Made by a program: the position numbers and the translations under genes. This document shows positions 1 to 9,936 of a DNA stretch of 64,000 nucleotides, one piece after another. Source of the DNA: Methylomonas sp. (lineage in GTDB: Bacteria > Pseudomonadota > Gammaproteobacteria > Methylococcales > Methylomonadaceae); contig JALSJK010000065.1 in the NCBI GenBank assembly GCA_026989395.1, forward strand, positions 1 to 64,000, read 5' to 3'. Each line of letters begins with the position of its first letter. Within the stretch, counting starts at the first letter, position 1. Below the pieces are notes generated by a model. The model made no database searches and had not been told where the DNA came from. It saw only the letters and a list, made by a program, of their open reading frames with translations.

Positions 1-1
1 T

Positions 2-415
2 CGAGATTGGGACCAATTCCATTCGCCAAAAAACTTGGCAATGGCGCTTAGCGTCGAAGCTTCCGAATTACTGGAGCATTTTCAATGGCTGACTGAAGTA
101 TACTTTTTACGGTCAAAAATACCTCACTGCATCCATAATAATCGATTTACATTCAGTATGTTACAGAATTCCAAAAGTGTATTTTTCAGCGTAAACAGTA
201 TACAATCAATACAACTGGATGAGCAAACCAGGGCGCAGGTAAGGGATGAGATTGCTGATGTTCAGGTTTACCTGGTGCGTTTGGCTGACAAGCTGGATAT
301 TGATATTTTGGAGGCTGTTGCTAAGAAAATGGAAAAAAACAAGCAGAAATATCCTGCGGATAAAGTACGAGGCAGTTCAAAAAAATATACCGCTTATTTG
401 GAAAAAGGCAATTAG
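2..415 (+). CDS. MazG-like nucleotide pyrophosphohydrolase, 5' partial, with in-frame palindromic insertion
   Basis: The reading frame is open from base 2 and must begin upstream of the window. Its first residues (RDWDQFHSPKNLAMAL) match the start of MazG-like NTP pyrophosphatases, which hydrolyse nucleoside triphosphates to monophosphates. The first metal-binding helix is visible in SVEASELLEHFQW and the second in DEIADVQVYLVRLAD, giving the family ExxE...ExxD pattern. Between them, after WLTE, a 106-bp palindromic element (98-203) is translated as about 34-35 foreign residues, and the family sequence then resumes at LDEQTRAQV with no stop or frameshift. Whether the extended loop still allows folding or activity cannot be read from sequence. 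Confidence 0.85.
   Translation, partial: RDWDQFHSPKNLAMALSVEASELLEHFQWLTEVYFLRSKIPHCIHNNRFTFSMLQNSKSVFFSVNSIQSIQLDEQTRAQVRDEIADVQVYLVRLADKLDIDILEAVAKKMEKNKQKYPADKVRGSSKKYTAYLEKGN
98..203. mobile_element. 106-bp palindromic MITE-like element, family 1, copy 1 (inside MazG-like gene)
   Basis: The ends are imperfect inverted repeats: the left 25 bases and the reverse complement of the right 25 agree at 22 positions, and both termini are GTATAC. A second copy of identical length lies at 62111-62216, with about 93 of 106 positions the same in my hand alignment and no indels. It has no coding capacity of its own. The flanks fit a TA-type target duplication, which would make the net insertion 102 or 105 bp, a multiple of three either way. 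It interrupts the MazG-like gene without breaking the frame. Confidence 0.85.
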
Positions 416-455
416 CTTTTTTGTAAAAACTGTTTGAAAAATAAATTTTTTTTAC

Positions 456-1895
456 TTATTTCACAATGCGATAGCAAGGAATGTATTCCTTCATTGGTAA
501 TTTCATGCGTTTTTGTTCAACAAAAGAAGTTAATAGTTTATCCAGTTTGTCCATGATTTCTGGGTCGCCTTTTATTTCGTATGGTCCGTGTTGTTCAATT
601 CTCTGAATGCCTTCTTCTTTGACATTTCCTGCCACGATCCCGGAAAAAGCGCGTCTTAAGTTTGCTGCCAGCAAGTGAATGGGTTGGTTGCGATGAATTT
701 CCAGTTTTGCCATGTTTTCATGGCTGGCTACAAATGGAGCCTGGAAAATTGGATCGATTTTTAATAGCCAGTTAAAATAATAGGCGTCATGGCAAGCTTC
801 CCTAAAATGTTGGACTGAACTGATAGCTTCCTTGATTTCTCTGGCAACTTTTGCTGGATGGCCAATAATTATTTTATATAGCTGTTTTGCTTCAACGCCC
901 AGGCAATAACCAATAAAATCATCAATTTGCTGAAAATAATCGGCGCTTTCTTCTGGGCCAGAAAAAATCAATGGAAAAGGTAGTTCACTGTTTTCTGGGT
1001 GTAAAAGAATTCCTAAAATGTGAAGAATTTCTTCGGCGGTTCCAACGCCACCAGGAAAAACAATAATTGCATGACCAAGCCTGACAAATGCTTCTAGGCG
1101 CTTTTCAATGTCTGGCATGATGATCAGATCATTGACAATTGGATTAGGCGATTCGGCGGCAATAATACCTGGTTCGGTTATGCCTAGATAACGACCGCTG
1201 TATATACGTTGTTTGGCATGGGCTATAGTTGCGCCTTTCATTGGTGCTTTCATAACCCCTGCGCCACAGCCAGTACAGATATTTAAACCACGTAGCCCCA
1301 GTTCATAACCTACTTCCTTGGCATGTTCATATTCGGTACGATTGATAGAGTGGCCACCCCAGCAAACTACAATATCTAGCATATCAGAAGTTTTTAATAC
1401 TTGGGCGTTACGTAAAATACGGAACACAGCATTAGTGATATCTTCTGATTGGGAAAGATCAAACATGCCACTTTCGATGACTTCATTTCGGGTATAAACG
1501 ATATCTCGAAGCACGGCGAATACATGTTCTTTAATGCCTTGGATGATTTGACCGTCAACAAATGCGGAAGCCGGCGCATTGATGAGTTCCAGCCGGATTC
1601 CACCTTTTTGCTGAAAAATTTTTAATTCAAAATTTTTGAATTGCTCCATGATGATTCTGGAATCATCAATTGGACTGCCACAATTTAAAACGGCCAGCGT
1701 ACAACGTCTGAACAACTGATATAATCCACCGCGACTGGCATCTAATAATCTTTCAATTTCATGGTGAGATAAAATTTCCAGGCTGCCTGTAGGCGTAATT
1801 TCAGCGTTGACAGTCGCTGGCTTATTTTTTAATGATTCGGCAAGATGACTGATTGTTTCTTGATCAGTAAGAATTTCCCACTTCTTTTTTTGCAT
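456..1895 (-). CDS. ppnN: Nucleotide 5'-monophosphate nucleosidase PpnN (YgdH family)
   Basis: PpnN cleaves the N-glycosidic bond of purine and pyrimidine nucleoside monophosphates, giving base and ribose 5-phosphate; the E. coli enzyme is tuned by (p)ppGpp. The 479-residue product is close to the E. coli length. It has the N-terminal YgdH-type domain (about 1-150), then a LOG/lysine-decarboxylase-like Rossmann domain with CTGCGAGVMKAPMKGA (about 207-222) and the signature PGGVGTAEEI (281-290). ATG at 1895 is preceded by a GGA-type ribosome site. It is a single gene, divergent from glnS. Confidence 0.93.
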   Translation of the reverse strand: MQKKKWEILTDQETISHLAESLKNKPATVNAEITPTGSLEILSHHEIERLLDASRGGLYQLFRRCTLAVLNCGSPIDDSRIIMEQFKNFELKIFQQKGGIRLELINAPASAFVDGQIIQGIKEHVFAVLRDIVYTRNEVIESGMFDLSQSEDITNAVFRILRNAQVLKTSDMLDIVVCWGGHSINRTEYEHAKEVGYELGLRGLNICTGCGAGVMKAPMKGATIAHAKQRIYSGRYLGITEPGIIAAESPNPIVNDLIIMPDIEKRLEAFVRLGHAIIVFPGGVGTAEEILHILGILLHPENSELPFPLIFSGPEESADYFQQIDDFIGYCLGVEAKQLYKIIIGHPAKVAREIKEAISSVQHFREACHDAYYFNWLLKIDPIFQAPFVASHENMAKLEIHRNQPIHLLAANLRRAFSGIVAGNVKEEGIQRIEQHGPYEIKGDPEIMDKLDKLLTSFVEQKRMKLPMKEYIPCYRIVK

Positions 1896-2012
1896 GGTTT
1901 TCCGTAATTGTAATTAACGCATGGATGATTGATGATACATTTACCGATTTTAGATCACATGCTAGTATAAAAAGTTTTATTTATCTTTGATAATGTTGAT
2001 TTTTGTGTTCTC

Positions 2013-2117
2013 AGGAACGCGCATGAAAATAACTTGAACAACTTGATTGTCTTTTTTTCGTCTTCTGTGTTGTAAAAATACTGCGTCTGTTGCCTGATTT
2101 ATTCTGTACATGTTCTA
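2013..2117. mobile_element. Family 2 palindromic element, internally deleted copy
   Basis: It starts AGGAACGCGCATGAAAATAA and ends in TTTATTCTGTACATGTTCTA, matching the two ends of the full copies at 10735 and 35899. About 50 bases of the middle are missing: after the GTTGTA block it jumps straight to the distal GTCTGTTGCC block. It sits about 60 bp upstream of the glnS start, so it may lie in the glnS leader. Confidence 0.65.
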
Positions 2118-2179
2118 AGAAATGTTAAAAACAGCATTGTCAAAGTATCAACTACCCATTCCCAATAAACAACAATTTT

Positions 2180-3850
2180 ATGTCTACTGTAGATAATCAA
2201 CCAGCAAATAATTTTATTCGCCAAATTATTGCGCGTGATCTTGAAACGAAAAAATTCGATGGCAAAGTTGTCACACGTTTTCCACCTGAACCAAATGGAT
2301 TTTTGCATATTGGTCATGCTAAGTCCATTTGCCTGAATTTTGGCATTGCCGAAGAGTTTAATGGCGTTTGCCATTTGCGATTTGATGATACCAATCCCGA
2401 AAAAGAAAGCGTCGAGTTTATGGAAGCTATTGAAAAAGATGTTCATTGGCTGGGGTTTGAATGGGATAAATTATGTTATGCCTCGGATTATTTCGAACAA
2501 CTCTATGATTATGCGGTGCAGTTAATCAAAAAAGACAAGGCTTATGTCGATAGCCTGTCTGCTGAGCAAATCAGGCAGTATCGCGGCACATTGACCGAGC
2601 CGGGAAAAGAAAGTCCTGATCGTTCTCGCAGTATTGAAGAAAATCTGGATTTATTTTCGCGAATGAAAGCAGGCGAATTTGCCGATGGCAGTTATGTACT
2701 CAGAGCCAAAATTGATATGGCCTCACCTAATATCAATATGCGCGACCCGACTTTGTACCGTATTCGAAGGGTTCATCATCAGAGGACTGGAAATGATTGG
2801 TGTCTTTACCCGATGTATGATTATACCCACTGTATTTCTGATGCTATTGAAGGTATTACCCACTCTCTTTGTACCTTGGAATTTGAAGATCATCGTCCTC
2901 TGTACGATTGGGTGCTAGAGCAACTGGAAACAGAGCATCATCCCCAGCAAATTGAATTTGCCAGGTTACAGCTTGAATACACAGTAATGAGTAAACGCAA
3001 ACTCCATCAGTTAGTTGCCGAGGGTTATGTCAATGGCTGGGATGATCCGCGAATGCCGACAATTGCCGGGCTTCGTAGAGCAGGATATACCCCGGCTTCA
3101 ATTCGGGATTTTAGCGAACGCATCGGTATTACCAAAAAAGACGCCTGGATTGAAATGGGAGTTTTGGAATATTGTATTCGTGAAGATTTGAATGAAAATG
3201 CTCCCAGGGCAATGGCAGTTTTGGAGCCGCTTCGAGTTGTGATAGAGAATTATCCTGATGATCAGGTTGAGCAATTAGAGGTGGCGAATCATCCACAAAA
3301 ACCGGAATTGGGAAAAAGGAAAGTTCCTTTCAGTAAAGTCGTATTAATTGAGCAGGAGGATTTTGCAGAAAATCCGCCGCCAAAATTCAAACGGCTGGTA
3401 GAAGGGGGTGAAGTTCGTTTACGTGGCTCATACGTCATTAAATGTGAAAAAATCATCAAGGATGACCAGGGTAATATTACTGAGCTGCGATGCACTTATG
3501 ATCCGGATACCTTGGGCAAAAAACCGGAAGGTAGAAAGGTAAAAGGAGTCATTCACTGGGTATCTGAAGAACATGCTTTGCCTGCTGAAATCAGACTTTA
3601 TGATCGCTTGTTCAAGTTGCCAAATCCAGATGCTGAAGCTAATTTTCTGGATGCGCTTAATCCTGAATCCCTGAAAATTCTTGAAAATGCCAGGGTAGAA
3701 CCCGGCTTGGCAGAGGCACCGTCAGAGGCACGCTTTCAATTTGAAAGAAAGGGTTATTTTTGTCTGGATGCTATTGATACCAAAGCAAAGGATAAACTGG
3801 TTTTTAACCGGACTGTGACTTTGCGGGATACTTGGTCGGGTAGTAATTAA
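2180..3850 (+). CDS. glnS: Glutaminyl-tRNA synthetase
   Basis: This class I aminoacyl-tRNA synthetase charges tRNA-Gln with glutamine in the cytoplasm. The 556-residue length fits the family (E. coli about 554), and similarity runs end to end. [15 protein letters not shown] carries the HIGH motif at 43-46, and VMSKR (about 269-273) is the KMSKS-type loop. The C-terminal anticodon-binding beta-barrels contain [12 protein letters not shown] and end in [11 protein letters not shown]. There is no clear Shine-Dalgarno before ATG 2180. The leader contains a deleted family 2 palindromic element (2013-2117). Confidence 0.97.
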   Translation: MSTVDNQPANNFIRQIIARDLETKKFDGKVVTRFPPEPNGFLHIGHAKSICLNFGIAEEFNGVCHLRFDDTNPEKESVEFMEAIEKDVHWLGFEWDKLCYASDYFEQLYDYAVQLIKKDKAYVDSLSAEQIRQYRGTLTEPGKESPDRSRSIEENLDLFSRMKAGEFADGSYVLRAKIDMASPNINMRDPTLYRIRRVHHQRTGNDWCLYPMYDYTHCISDAIEGITHSLCTLEFEDHRPLYDWVLEQLETEHHPQQIEFARLQLEYTVMSKRKLHQLVAEGYVNGWDDPRMPTIAGLRRAGYTPASIRDFSERIGITKKDAWIEMGVLEYCIREDLNENAPRAMAVLEPLRVVIENYPDDQVEQLEVANHPQKPELGKRKVPFSKVVLIEQEDFAENPPPKFKRLVEGGEVRLRGSYVIKCEKIIKDDQGNITELRCTYDPDTLGKKPEGRKVKGVIHWVSEEHALPAEIRLYDRLFKLPNPDAEANFLDALNPESLKILENARVEPGLAEAPSEARFQFERKGYFCLDAIDTKAKDKLVFNRTVTLRDTWSGSN

Positions 3851-3975
3851 CAAGCTTCGCGAACGGGATATTAAAAGCAGGTTCAATTTCACAGTTTCTA
3901 AGCTAAATTAGCCAGTCAGGATTGGATACTCGACTAAACTTGTTGTAATACTTTTTGCAACAAACAGGTTGAGCA

Positions 3976-5643
3976 ATGTCAGAACAACAATCCAATATTC
4001 TAATTGGTTATCTTACCGAAGTTCGGGGCGATGGCATGGAAGCCAGAATGGCTTCTGATCATGCTGGAGAAACTCCTCTTATCAAACTGGGCGATCAGGA
4101 AATTCTGGCCGGACAGATCGGTTCCTATGTGGTTATTCGACAAGCCCATATCGGGGTGTTGGCGTTGGTTTTTAAAATGTCCGAACTGGATCGTTTCAAT
4201 CAACATGGCGAACGACATACTGACCGAAACATTTCACTGATTCCAGTTGGAGAAATTTCAGAAAATGGTGATTTTGTTAGAGGTGTCAGACATTACCCAA
4301 CTCCGGGTGCCAAGGTTTTTGCTGTCGGAATGGAGGAAATCAATGCGATTTTTTCCAAATTCAGAAATTATGAATTTTTTATTGGCCAGCTATCTGCAGC
4401 AAAAGATTATCATCTAAGCCTTGATCCAAGAGCGCTATTTGGTCGGCATTTTGCCATTATCGGTCAGTCTGGCTCGGGTAAGTCATGGACGGTGACCAGT
4501 TTGATTCAAAATACCATTAAGGCGATGCCCAAAACCCATATTATCATGCTGGATCTGCATGGCGAATATTGCTGGAAAGATAAGGAGGGAGTTTTACATT
4601 CAGCGTTTCCAAAAGATAAAGTCAATTATGTTGATGCCATGGAAATGGAAATGCCTTATTGGATGATGACTTACGCTGAGCTGGTTGATTTGTTTATTGA
4701 TCGCTCAGACAGCGGCGCATCTATACAGATGGCTTTTATGCGTGAAGTCTTGCAAACCCTGAAACGTAAAACTGCAAAGGAAATTGGTTTGCAAACAGTT
4801 TCTATCGATACCCCGATTTATTTTTCGTTGGCAGAAATGTATTTGCAGTTTAAAAATGCCAATGAGGAACGCAAGGATTTCGGTAAAGTACAGGGAGCTT
4901 TATTTGGCCAGTTTGACGAATTTTTAGTTCGCTTGCAAAGCCGTTTTAATGATGTCCGGTATGATTTTCTGTTAAAGCCAAAAAAACGTAACAGTTCTGA
5001 AACGCTTGTTGATTTGTTACGGGAATTTGTCGGTTTGGGGCAAAATAAAGGCAATATTACCGTTATTGATTTGAGTTCAGTGCCGACAGATGTCAGGCCG
5101 GCTGTTTCAGCTCAGGTTGGCCGTTTAGCTTATGAGTTTAATTACTGGAACCCCAGGCGCAGCGAGTTTCCCATTACCTTGATCTGTGAAGAAGCCCATG
5201 CCTATATTCCCAGAGAAAAAGGTGGGCAGTTTGAAGGCACCAAAAAAATGATGGAACGGATTGCCAAAGAAGGTAGGAAATACGGTGTTTCTATTGGTGT
5301 GGTTAGTCAAAGACCCACTGAGCTTTCAGAAACGATGTTGTCGCAATGCAGCTCTTTTATTTGCTTGCGGACAACGAATCCAGACGACCAAGGGTATATC
5401 AGAGGATTGGTGCCGGAGGCCGAGGGTGATTTAACAGATATTTTAACTTCTTTGGGGCGCGGTGAAGCACTGGTTTTAGGTGAAGCGGCGCCTTTGCCGA
5501 CCCGGGTGCAAATTTATCGTCCGAACCCCGAGCCAAAAAGTAATGATGTCGATTATTTTACCAGTTGGCGTGAAGGGCCAGAGGATCTCGATGTTGAAGA
5601 AATTGTTCAGCTCTGGCGAACTCAAACCCGGAAAACAATTTAG
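3976..5643 (+). CDS. HerA-like/DUF87 ATP-binding protein
   Basis: A 555-residue P-loop ATPase of the HerA/FtsK superfamily. The N-terminal 120 residues are a beta-rich HAS-barrel-like domain. The Walker A motif GQSGSGKS is at 163-170, and a Walker B-like strand LICEEAHAY lies near 401-409, followed by the sensor region VVSQRPTEL. Characterised HerA proteins are hexameric DNA translocases that work with the nuclease NurA; other HerA-like proteins occur in defence systems beside Sir2 or DUF4297 effectors. No nuclease or effector partner is adjacent here, so the role is open. It ends 23 bp from a convergent membrane-protein gene. Confidence 0.85.
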   Translation: MSEQQSNILIGYLTEVRGDGMEARMASDHAGETPLIKLGDQEILAGQIGSYVVIRQAHIGVLALVFKMSELDRFNQHGERHTDRNISLIPVGEISENGDFVRGVRHYPTPGAKVFAVGMEEINAIFSKFRNYEFFIGQLSAAKDYHLSLDPRALFGRHFAIIGQSGSGKSWTVTSLIQNTIKAMPKTHIIMLDLHGEYCWKDKEGVLHSAFPKDKVNYVDAMEMEMPYWMMTYAELVDLFIDRSDSGASIQMAFMREVLQTLKRKTAKEIGLQTVSIDTPIYFSLAEMYLQFKNANEERKDFGKVQGALFGQFDEFLVRLQSRFNDVRYDFLLKPKKRNSSETLVDLLREFVGLGQNKGNITVIDLSSVPTDVRPAVSAQVGRLAYEFNYWNPRRSEFPITLICEEAHAYIPREKGGQFEGTKKMMERIAKEGRKYGVSIGVVSQRPTELSETMLSQCSSFICLRTTNPDDQGYIRGLVPEAEGDLTDILTSLGRGEALVLGEAAPLPTRVQIYRPNPEPKSNDVDYFTSWREGPEDLDVEEIVQLWRTQTRKTI

Positions 5644-5666
5644 AGTTTTTGTGGGCGGCTTTTTTG

Positions 5667-6041
5667 CTAAAGGGACTGAGTGTTTGGTGGCGACTTTAGT
5701 GATTTGCTAAATGCAAAACCGCTGATAACGCCCCAGGACAGAACATATATATTGTAAAATAAGGATAAGATGCTGAAATTAGTTATTTCTATAAAAAAAT
5801 CATAAACTTCACCCAGCACCAACACAGCAAAGATTAGCGGCAATAAAATTTTAAATTTGAATTTATATTTAAAATGGAGCATTCCAATAATAAAAAGAAA
5901 GCCAACCAGGAAGTGATACAGGTTGTTTACCATGAGCTCTTTGGAAAAAGAGTCAACATCGACAGCCTGATCAATGAAATAAAAAAAAATCCCGCCGGTA
6001 ATAAACACAAACCAAAACAAACGCATAAATTCAGAAAACAT
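5667..6041 (-). CDS. Small hypothetical integral membrane protein
   Basis: A 124-residue product with about four hydrophobic segments (near 8-24, 42-58, 65-82 and 91-112) separated by short charged loops, including HFKYKFKFK and the acidic GEVYDFFIEIT. I do not recognise a family. The composition is that of an inner-membrane protein, and it fills an otherwise empty stretch, convergent with the HerA-like gene. No operon partner is visible. Confidence 0.6.
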   Translation of the reverse strand: MFSEFMRLFWFVFITGGIFFYFIDQAVDVDSFSKELMVNNLYHFLVGFLFIIGMLHFKYKFKFKILLPLIFAVLVLGEVYDFFIEITNFSILSLFYNIYVLSWGVISGFAFSKSLKSPPNTQSL

Positions 6042-6452
6042 TAAGAAACAATTAAATACTCATTTTAGACTATTAGCCAGCTGAGTAGGGGGTTTATTTT
6101 TGTTTTCCTCTAGATGGTTATTGGTTGCCTGGTTTTTTTATTTTTTGAGTATGACTTTAAACCTGAGTCTGTGATTTTCAATGCGGATAACAAGAGCTTG
6201 CCATCTGTGCCGTAATGAAGATACGGATTCAGGTTAAAATTACATAAAGATTCTAATTTTTCATGTAAACTGTGCGTGTTTTGGGGCTAATCCCAACATG
6301 GCGTTTGTTCGAGAGCCAATAAAATTAAGGTTTTGAATTTCTGTTTAAAAGAAATAATTTGATTTCACTTTACATTCAATGTGTTGGTTGAATGTTGATT
6401 GATCAAATAACCAAATAAAATATTATGCTTGTCTCCTTGAGGGGGGGGATTT
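6042..6452. other. Intergenic region, divergent promoters expected
   Basis: About 410 bp between the small membrane protein (minus) and the PiT transporter (plus). I see no coding sequence, element copy or strong hairpin. It ends in a run of eight G (6441-6448) that serves as the ribosome site of the transporter. Confidence 0.6.
6441..6448 (+). promoter_or_regulatory. G8 homopolymer acting as ribosome binding site of the PiT gene
   Basis: Eight consecutive G residues, then ATTT and the ATG at 6453. The run offers several overlapping GGGG Shine-Dalgarno registers, and its length could change by slippage. Confidence 0.5.
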
Positions 6453-7991
6453 ATGTCAATGAATTTACCAGCGCGCGCGAATGTTTTCCGTATCCTAGGC
6501 GCTATTTCATTTCTTGTTGCCATCGCATTTTTTGCAGGTATTTATTTAAACACTAATAGCGGCATTATGCTGATTGTTGCTGCCGTTATCGGTGGTTATA
6601 TGGCTATGAATATTGGCGCCAATGATGTTGCAAATAATGTCGGTCCTGCGGTTGGTTCAAAAGCTCTAACAATGGGTGGGGCAATTATTCTCGCAGCGAT
6701 TTTTGAGGCTTCCGGAGCGCTTATTGCCGGTGGGGAAGTTGTCAGCACTATCAAAAAAAGCATAATCGACCCGGGTTTGATTCCTAATAGCGATACTTTC
6801 ATTTGGTTGATGTTGGCGGCATTACTCGCAGGTGCAATTTGGTTAAATATTGCAACATCGGTTGGCGCACCGGTTTCTACAACGCATTCTACAGTAGGCG
6901 GAGTGTTGGGTGCTGGAATTGCAGCAGGCGGTTTTGATATAGCGAACTGGGGGACGATGGGCAAAATTGCCGCCAGCTGGATAATTTCACCAGTCATGGG
7001 TGGTGGTATTGCTGCAGCATTTCTTTATCTGATTAAACGAACCATCACTTATCAGTCGGATTTAATTGCGGCTACCAAAAAAATGCTCCCGGTTTTAGTG
7101 ATCTTGATGACTTGGGCCTGTAGTTCTTATCTGATTCTGAAAGGGCTGAAAAAAATCTGGAAAACTGATTTATTTACGGCCTTGGGAATTGGTCTGGTGA
7201 TTGCCTTGATTATTTATTGGTTATTGCGTCCCGTGGTTGCAAAATCAGCAGATGGCTTGCCCAATGAAAAAGCGAGTGTCAATCGATTGTTCAATCTTCC
7301 GTTAATATTTGCTGCTGCAATGTTGAGTTTTGCTCATGGTGCGAATGATGTCGCGAATGCAGTGGGACCTTTGGCTGCCATCAACGATGCAATTACCAGC
7401 GGTGGCATTGTCAGTAAAGCATCAATTCCCTTATGGGTGATGATGATTGGCGCATTAGGCATTGCCTTGGGGTTAGCTTTGTATGGCCCTCGGTTGATTC
7501 GTTCAGTCGGTTCCGAGATTACCGAATTGGATCAAATGCGGGCATTTTGTATTGCGATGGCGGCTGCGATTACCGTGATTATAGCTTCACAGCTTGGGTT
7601 GCCTGTCAGTTCGACGCATATCGCAGTTGGCGGCGTATTTGGGGTAGGGTTTTTACGGGAATATCTAAAGACCAATTATGCCTCCATGCTTGAAGATATT
7701 AGAAGTCATCACCAAGGGCAGGGAAAGGATCATATAGACACGTTAATTGCCGAGTTTGAGAGGGCCACAGTTGAGGAAAAAGCCAGAATTGTCAAGGAAA
7801 TTAAAAAGCAAGGCAAGCAGTCAGGATTAACCAAATCCGAGCGAAAAAAATTGCGCAAAGTAGTAAAAAGTAATCTCGTAAAACGATCAATGTTTTATAA
7901 AATTATTACTGCCTGGGTGGTAACTGTTCCCGCCTCAGGTTTAATGGCAGCAATGTTGTATTTCATGATTCGGGGGATGATGCTTCCGTGA
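6453..7991 (+). CDS. Inorganic phosphate transporter, PiT family
   Basis: A low-affinity phosphate permease of the inner membrane that moves metal-phosphate or phosphate with a cation. The 512-residue product has the duplicated PiT signature: GANDVANNVGP at 55-65 and GANDVANAVGP at 296-306. A second conserved pair, APVSTTHS and LPVSSTHI, follows. About ten to twelve hydrophobic segments are broken by a basic cytoplasmic stretch (about 410-475, rich in K and E) before two final membrane helices. The long basic insert near the C-terminus is typical of the longer PiT subgroup. No PhoU-like partner is adjacent. Confidence 0.93.
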   Translation: MSMNLPARANVFRILGAISFLVAIAFFAGIYLNTNSGIMLIVAAVIGGYMAMNIGANDVANNVGPAVGSKALTMGGAIILAAIFEASGALIAGGEVVSTIKKSIIDPGLIPNSDTFIWLMLAALLAGAIWLNIATSVGAPVSTTHSTVGGVLGAGIAAGGFDIANWGTMGKIAASWIISPVMGGGIAAAFLYLIKRTITYQSDLIAATKKMLPVLVILMTWACSSYLILKGLKKIWKTDLFTALGIGLVIALIIYWLLRPVVAKSADGLPNEKASVNRLFNLPLIFAAAMLSFAHGANDVANAVGPLAAINDAITSGGIVSKASIPLWVMMIGALGIALGLALYGPRLIRSVGSEITELDQMRAFCIAMAAAITVIIASQLGLPVSSTHIAVGGVFGVGFLREYLKTNYASMLEDIRSHHQGQGKDHIDTLIAEFERATVEEKARIVKEIKKQGKQSGLTKSERKKLRKVVKSNLVKRSMFYKIITAWVVTVPASGLMAAMLYFMIRGMMLP

Positions 7992-8101
7992 CTGTGCGGT
8001 TTGGTGATTTGGCTGGTTTTTTTCATATTGAGCTGATACCAAAGTTGCCAAAATATGGTATTCTTGCACGTTTTTATACGGCTTTTTTGGCATGACTTAC
8101 C

Positions 8102-8737
8102 ATGCGAACTCGCATTAAAATTTGTGGATTTACCCAGGCCGAAGATGCAATTTCTGCTGCGGCCTTAGGTGTTGATGCCATTGGCCTGGTTTTTTATTCG
8201 CCCAGCCCCAGAAATATTAGTATTACTCAGGCACGCGGTATTATCCGAAAATTGCCCGCTTTCGTATCCATTGTAGCTTTGTTCGTTAATGAAACAGAGA
8301 AACAAATCAGAACGATTTTGGATCAAATTCCCATCGATATACTTCAATTTCATGGCGATGAGCCACCTGAACAGTGTCGTGCATATAACAAACCCTATAT
8401 AAAAGCCGTTCAAATGCGCCCAAATTTGAATCTTGTTGATTATGCAGCTGCTTATGATGATGCTTCGGCTATATTGGTAGATGCGTACCATCCTGATGCC
8501 AAAGGTGGAACTGGGCATCAATTTAATTGGGATTTGTTACCTGAAAACAGTGATTTCCCACTGATTTTAGCGGGTGGTCTGGGTCCTGAAAACGCCAGTA
8601 CAGCAGTGAAAATAGCTAAACCTTACGCATTGGATGTTAGTAGTGGTGTAGAAATTGAAAAAGGCATTAAAGATGCAGGTAAAATGAAACAGTTTATTGA
8701 GCAAGTTTATCAAGGCGACAAAAGTAAATTAAGATGA
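8102..8737 (+). CDS. trpF: Phosphoribosylanthranilate isomerase
   Basis: Catalyses the Amadori rearrangement of N-(5-phosphoribosyl)anthranilate in tryptophan synthesis. The TIM-barrel protein of 211 residues has the family start [11 protein letters not shown] with the catalytic Cys, the core [13 protein letters not shown], and the phosphate-binding [12 protein letters not shown]. The conserved C-terminal stretch is LDVSSGVE. It is the first gene of a tight operon; its stop overlaps trpB by ATGA. A short inverted repeat, ATACCA...TGGTAT (about 8036-8062), lies upstream and could be an operator, though this is weak. Confidence 0.96.
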   Translation: MRTRIKICGFTQAEDAISAAALGVDAIGLVFYSPSPRNISITQARGIIRKLPAFVSIVALFVNETEKQIRTILDQIPIDILQFHGDEPPEQCRAYNKPYIKAVQMRPNLNLVDYAAAYDDASAILVDAYHPDAKGGTGHQFNWDLLPENSDFPLILAGGLGPENASTAVKIAKPYALDVSSGVEIEKGIKDAGKMKQFIEQVYQGDKSKLR

Positions 8738-9936
8738 CAGAAAAATATCATATGCCTGATGAAAGAGGACATTTTGGTCCTTACGGCGGCATGTTTGTGG
8801 CAGAAACATTAATGTTACCTATTCAGGAATTAAATCAGGCTTATCAGCGGTTTATGAAAGATCCTGAGTTTATTGCCGAGCTTGATGCTGATTTGCAACA
8901 TTATGTTGGAAGGCCTTCACCACTTTATTATGCGAAAAGGTGGAGCAGGGAGCTGGGCGGAGCACAAATATATTTAAAGCGTGAAGATCTCAACCATACC
9001 GGAGCTCATAAGGTTAATAACACGATTGGTCAGGCACTGTTGGCCAAGCGAATGGGAAAAACCCGGATTATTGCTGAAACCGGCGCAGGTCAACATGGTG
9101 TCGCAACGGCCACCGTGGCAGCAAGACTAGGATTGGAATGCGTGGTTTATATGGGGGCTGTTGATGTTGAGCGGCAGGCGCTTAATGTCTACCGGATGAA
9201 ATTGCTGGGTGCTAAAGTGGTGGCCGTTGAGTCAGGTTCAAAAACACTGAAAGATGCTTTGAATGAAGCGCTTAGAGACTGGGTGACCAATGTTGATGAT
9301 ACTTTTTATATTATAGGCACAGTTGCAGGACCGCATCCATATCCAGCCATGGTTCGGGATTTTCAAACCATTATTGGCCGCGAGGCTAAACATCAATGCA
9401 AGGTGCAAACGGGGCGTATGCCTGATGCGCTGGTTGCTTGTGTTGGCGGAGGTTCAAATGCGATTGGTCTGTTTCACCCTTTTATTGATGATGTCGGCGT
9501 CAAGATGTTTGGTGTTGAAGCGGCCGGTGATGGTATAGCAACAGGACGACATTCAGCGCCGTTATGTGCCGGTCGTCCCGGTGTGTTGCATGGGAATCGT
9601 ACATATTTAATGGAAGATGATGACGGGGAAATTATAGAAACGCATTCCATATCAGCGGGTCTGGATTATCCTGGTGTTGGTCCTGAGCATGCATGGCTGA
9701 AGGATATTGGGCGGGCTGAATATGTTAATATCACGGATGATGAAGCTTTGCAGGGGTTTCATGCTTTGACTCAGATGGAAGGGATTATTCCTGCTCTTGA
9801 ATCCAGTCATGCAATGGCTTACACCATGAAATTGGCGCCAAACATGGATAAAGAGCAAATTATCATTGTTAATCTTTCAGGGCGTGGTGACAAAGACATG
9901 CATACCATGGCGCAGCGAGAGGGGATTAAAATATGA
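8734..9936 (+). CDS. trpB: Tryptophan synthase beta chain
   Basis: A PLP enzyme that condenses indole with serine; partner of TrpA in an alpha2-beta2 complex. The 400-residue product shows the PLP lysine K93 in HTGAHKVNN, the GAGQHG loop, the phosphate-binding GGGSNAIG motif, and the C-terminal SGRGDKD motif. Four-base overlaps with trpF upstream and trpA downstream suggest translational coupling. Confidence 0.98.
   Translation: MTEKYHMPDERGHFGPYGGMFVAETLMLPIQELNQAYQRFMKDPEFIAELDADLQHYVGRPSPLYYAKRWSRELGGAQIYLKREDLNHTGAHKVNNTIGQALLAKRMGKTRIIAETGAGQHGVATATVAARLGLECVVYMGAVDVERQALNVYRMKLLGAKVVAVESGSKTLKDALNEALRDWVTNVDDTFYIIGTVAGPHPYPAMVRDFQTIIGREAKHQCKVQTGRMPDALVACVGGGSNAIGLFHPFIDDVGVKMFGVEAAGDGIATGRHSAPLCAGRPGVLHGNRTYLMEDDDGEIIETHSISAGLDYPGVGPEHAWLKDIGRAEYVNITDDEALQGFHALTQMEGIIPALESSHAMAYTMKLAPNMDKEQIIIVNLSGRGDKDMHTMAQREGIKI

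Noticed and set aside
4000-4240. Overlapping antisense and alternative-frame open stretches inside glnS, HerA-like, gltB, TonB and other genes
   Set aside because: They are shadows of strongly supported genes with no features of their own.
6255-6285. Possible Pho box (TTTTCATGTAAACTGT) upstream of the PiT gene
   Set aside because: Half-site spacing is off by one base and several consensus positions differ; PiT genes are often not PhoB-controlled.
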